From an uncultured Bacilli bacterium (GTDB lineage Bacteria; Bacillota_I; Bacilli_A; RF39; UBA660), in assembly GCA_948552115.1 (NCBI GenBank), contig CAOWNX010000037.1, forward strand, positions 1 through 6,822: a stretch of DNA of 6,822 nt, read 5' to 3'. This document shows, one piece after another, positions 5,395 through 6,822 of this stretch. A program made the position numbers and the translations under genes. Every line of letters begins with the position of its first letter. The stretch's first letter is position 1. Under the pieces are notes generated by a model. The model was not told where the DNA came from and did no database searches. It saw only the letters and a list, made by a program, of their open reading frames with translations.

Positions 5395-5423
5395 AATTTA
5401 GCACACACCAATGCAAAATGCAA
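5395..5423 (-). promoter_or_regulatory. Likely secE-nusG promoter
   Basis: TTGCAT (5423-5418), 17 bases, TAAATT (5400-5395), with TG one base before the -10 (extended -10). It lies just after the ATPase stop codon and would give a leader of about 50 bases with a hairpin. Both boxes are imperfect; no better candidate exists in the 110-base gap. Confidence 0.5.
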
Positions 5424-5449
5424 GAAAATATCAATAATTTCCCGAAAAA

Positions 5450-6822
5450 TTACAATTCTTCCATCGAATTCGGAATATCAGAAACATCTACACCTTCATT
5501 ATAAGAAGATACTCCGACACTTGTTTCATTAGAACTTACCACATTCGAATTTTCGTTTGAAAAACGATTTGATGCGATATCCCAACAAGTAGAAACATCA
5601 CAACTTGCAGAATAAGGAGCAGGATTTGGCATGTCAAGTTTTACAATCATCGGAATTTTAAATGCAGTTCCAAATGCCACACAAGTACCTGGTTGTAAAA
5701 TTTTCATTTTTTCTATAACATCTTGACTAATATTAGGAAGCATTTCTTCAATATACTTAATATCCTTTGGATGAGTCATTTTAAAAATCAAAAAGTTAGA
5801 GCACTGAGATACCACAGTTTCACTAATTTCCATTGGTCTTTGAGAAATAATAGCTAACAAAACTCCGTATTTTCTTCCTTCTTTTGCAATTCTTTCAAAA
5901 ATATTATAACCAAGCAAGAAAACATCATTATCCTTTTGAATATAACGATGAGCTTCTTCCAAAAATAAATGAAATGGAATCGTCATTTGTGTTGCATTAT
6001 CTTTCGCAAAATCAAATAAAATTCGAGAAACAACTTTAACGAGTGACTTGGATAGTGCATCATCAAGACCTTCCAAATTAATATTAATAATTTGAGCTTT
6101 ACGATTGTGATTTGTAACCAATTCTGTTACAAATTGAGCTGGAGAAACATATCGTTCTCCCACAAACATCTTACCAACAGGACTATGCAAAATAGAATGT
6201 AACCGTACCTTCAAAAGTTGTGCATCATCCCATAAATTTTTATTTTGTTGAAATCCTTCACTAATTAAAGTAAAATCCAAAGCCTTAGAAAAATCATTCA
6301 ACGAATAAACAACTTCCAAAGACTCCTGATACTCTTCCAAACCTTCTTTAATATAACGTAAAATATATTCTGTAATCAAAACCTCTTCTCCAAACTTTCC
6401 ACGAGAATCAATTTGAAAACATTCCGAAAAACTTCGCGTATAACCAACACCTGGAATCTCCGTATCTAAATTAAATTCTTTAGTATGACAAGTGTTAATA
6501 ATACTAAAAATTTCATCCTTCTTTTTATCCGTTGTCTCAGAACTATATAATATAGTAATCAAAGCATTAGCAATAATATGATTTTTATATTCCAAAGCTT
6601 CTTCCGTATCCATTGCGAAAATTCGAGCATACTTCATCGCACGTTCAATAATTGTAATTTGAGAATGTTTATCTGCCTGAAGCAAAATAGCAATATCATC
6701 CGATTTTAATAAATTCATTGGAATCTGTAACAACACATCACTAGCATCTTTTACTCGAGAAGTAACAAATTTATAACTATAATTAGAATTAATATTTTGA
6801 ATACTTTGAAAAGCATTTTTAT
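5450..6822 (-). CDS. HerA/FtsK-like P-loop ATPase (DUF87 type), 5' end outside window
   Basis: The frame is open to the window edge, so the visible 456 residues are the C-terminal part and the start is not seen; a GTG at 6736 is internal. The visible part has a helical insert, then the second half of a RecA-like core: QIININLEGLDDALSKSLV, a Walker B strand with two acidic residues (HLFLEEAHRYI, 5970-5943), then GRKYGVLLAIISQRP and ISETVVSQCSNFLIFKMTHPKD, which is the HerA hallmark order of Walker B, sensor Gln and SQC-type strand. Walker A and any HAS-barrel would lie upstream, off the window. The tail (last 50 or so residues) is Ser/Asn-rich and looks disordered. HerA proteins form hexameric DNA translocases, paired with NurA in archaea and with nuclease or SIR2 effectors in some bacterial defence pairs. 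No partner follows it here; secE is next. A housekeeping or stand-alone role is as likely as defence. Confidence 0.85.
   Translation of the reverse strand, partial: KNAFQSIQNINSNYSYKFVTSRVKDASDVLLQIPMNLLKSDDIAILLQADKHSQITIIERAMKYARIFAMDTEEALEYKNHIIANALITILYSSETTDKKKDEIFSIINTCHTKEFNLDTEIPGVGYTRSFSECFQIDSRGKFGEEVLITEYILRYIKEGLEEYQESLEVVYSLNDFSKALDFTLISEGFQQNKNLWDDAQLLKVRLHSILHSPVGKMFVGERYVSPAQFVTELVTNHNRKAQIININLEGLDDALSKSLVKVVSRILFDFAKDNATQMTIPFHLFLEEAHRYIQKDNDVFLLGYNIFERIAKEGRKYGVLLAIISQRPMEISETVVSQCSNFLIFKMTHPKDIKYIEEMLPNISQDVIEKMKILQPGTCVAFGTAFKIPMIVKLDMPNPAPYSASCDVSTCWDIASNRFSNENSNVVSSNETSVGVSSYNEGVDVSDIPNSMEEL

Noticed and set aside
5411..5423. Tandem repeat ATGCAAA/ATGCAA as an operator
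   Set aside because: Two short copies overlapping a -35 box in AT-rich DNA; no further copies and no symmetry.
5340..5449. Possible rpmG (L33) before secE
   Set aside because: The gap is 110 bases and contains no Cys-rich or L33-like short frame in any reading.
5435..5452. TAATTT/AAATTA hairpin at the stop codon of the HerA-like gene
   Set aside because: Six A/T pairs only and no clean T-run after it; too weak to call a terminator.

Overview
This is a very AT-rich stretch in which every recognisable gene lies on the minus strand. It carries the secE-nusG-rplK-rplA-rplJ-rplL ribosomal/secretion cluster of a low-GC Firmicute. Short proteins, strong AGGAGG-type ribosome binding sites and a short single-span SecE suggest a Bacilli or uncultured 'RF39'-like (Mollicutes-related) gut lineage; this taxonomic guess is inference. 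Every Trp codon I checked is TGG and no gene here ends in TGA, so nothing requires the Mycoplasma code.

Layout in transcription order (right to left). (1) 6822-5450: 3' part of a HerA/FtsK-like P-loop ATPase, cut by the window edge. (2) 5423-4511: promoter, a hairpin-bearing leader, secE and abutting nusG, closed by a good intrinsic terminator. rpmG, often found just before secE in Firmicutes, is absent here. (3) 4499-3941: a badly decayed relic of an AAA ATPase of the ATP-binding/DUF4143 type, sitting between nusG and rplK. (4) 3926-2457: promoter, an L1-binding-type leader hairpin, rplK (L11 with an unusual 53-residue acidic tail) and rplA. (5) 2467-1395: a perfect-consensus promoter whose -35 box lies in the last codons of rplA, an L10 leader with mutually exclusive antiterminator and terminator, rplJ, rplL and a terminator. 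(6) 1365-97: a separate promoter and an operon of three small membrane-anchored proteins, one with a type IV prepilin motif and one its paralogue, closed by a terminator. A possible promoter firing out of the left edge lies at 81-54.

How the parts work together: SecE is a translocon subunit and NusG a transcription elongation factor. L11 and L1 form the 23S L11 stalk base and the L1 stalk; L10 and L7/L12 form the GTPase-recruiting stalk. Two separate autoregulatory RNA leaders (L1-type before rplKA, L10-type before rplJL) would balance the two stalk operons against rRNA supply. The three downstream small proteins look like envelope or pilus-type components with no evident tie to translation. 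The most novel-looking items are the pilin-like trio, the tailed L11, the full attenuator architecture before rplJ and the ATPase relic. I do not see a complete new system such as a defence island.
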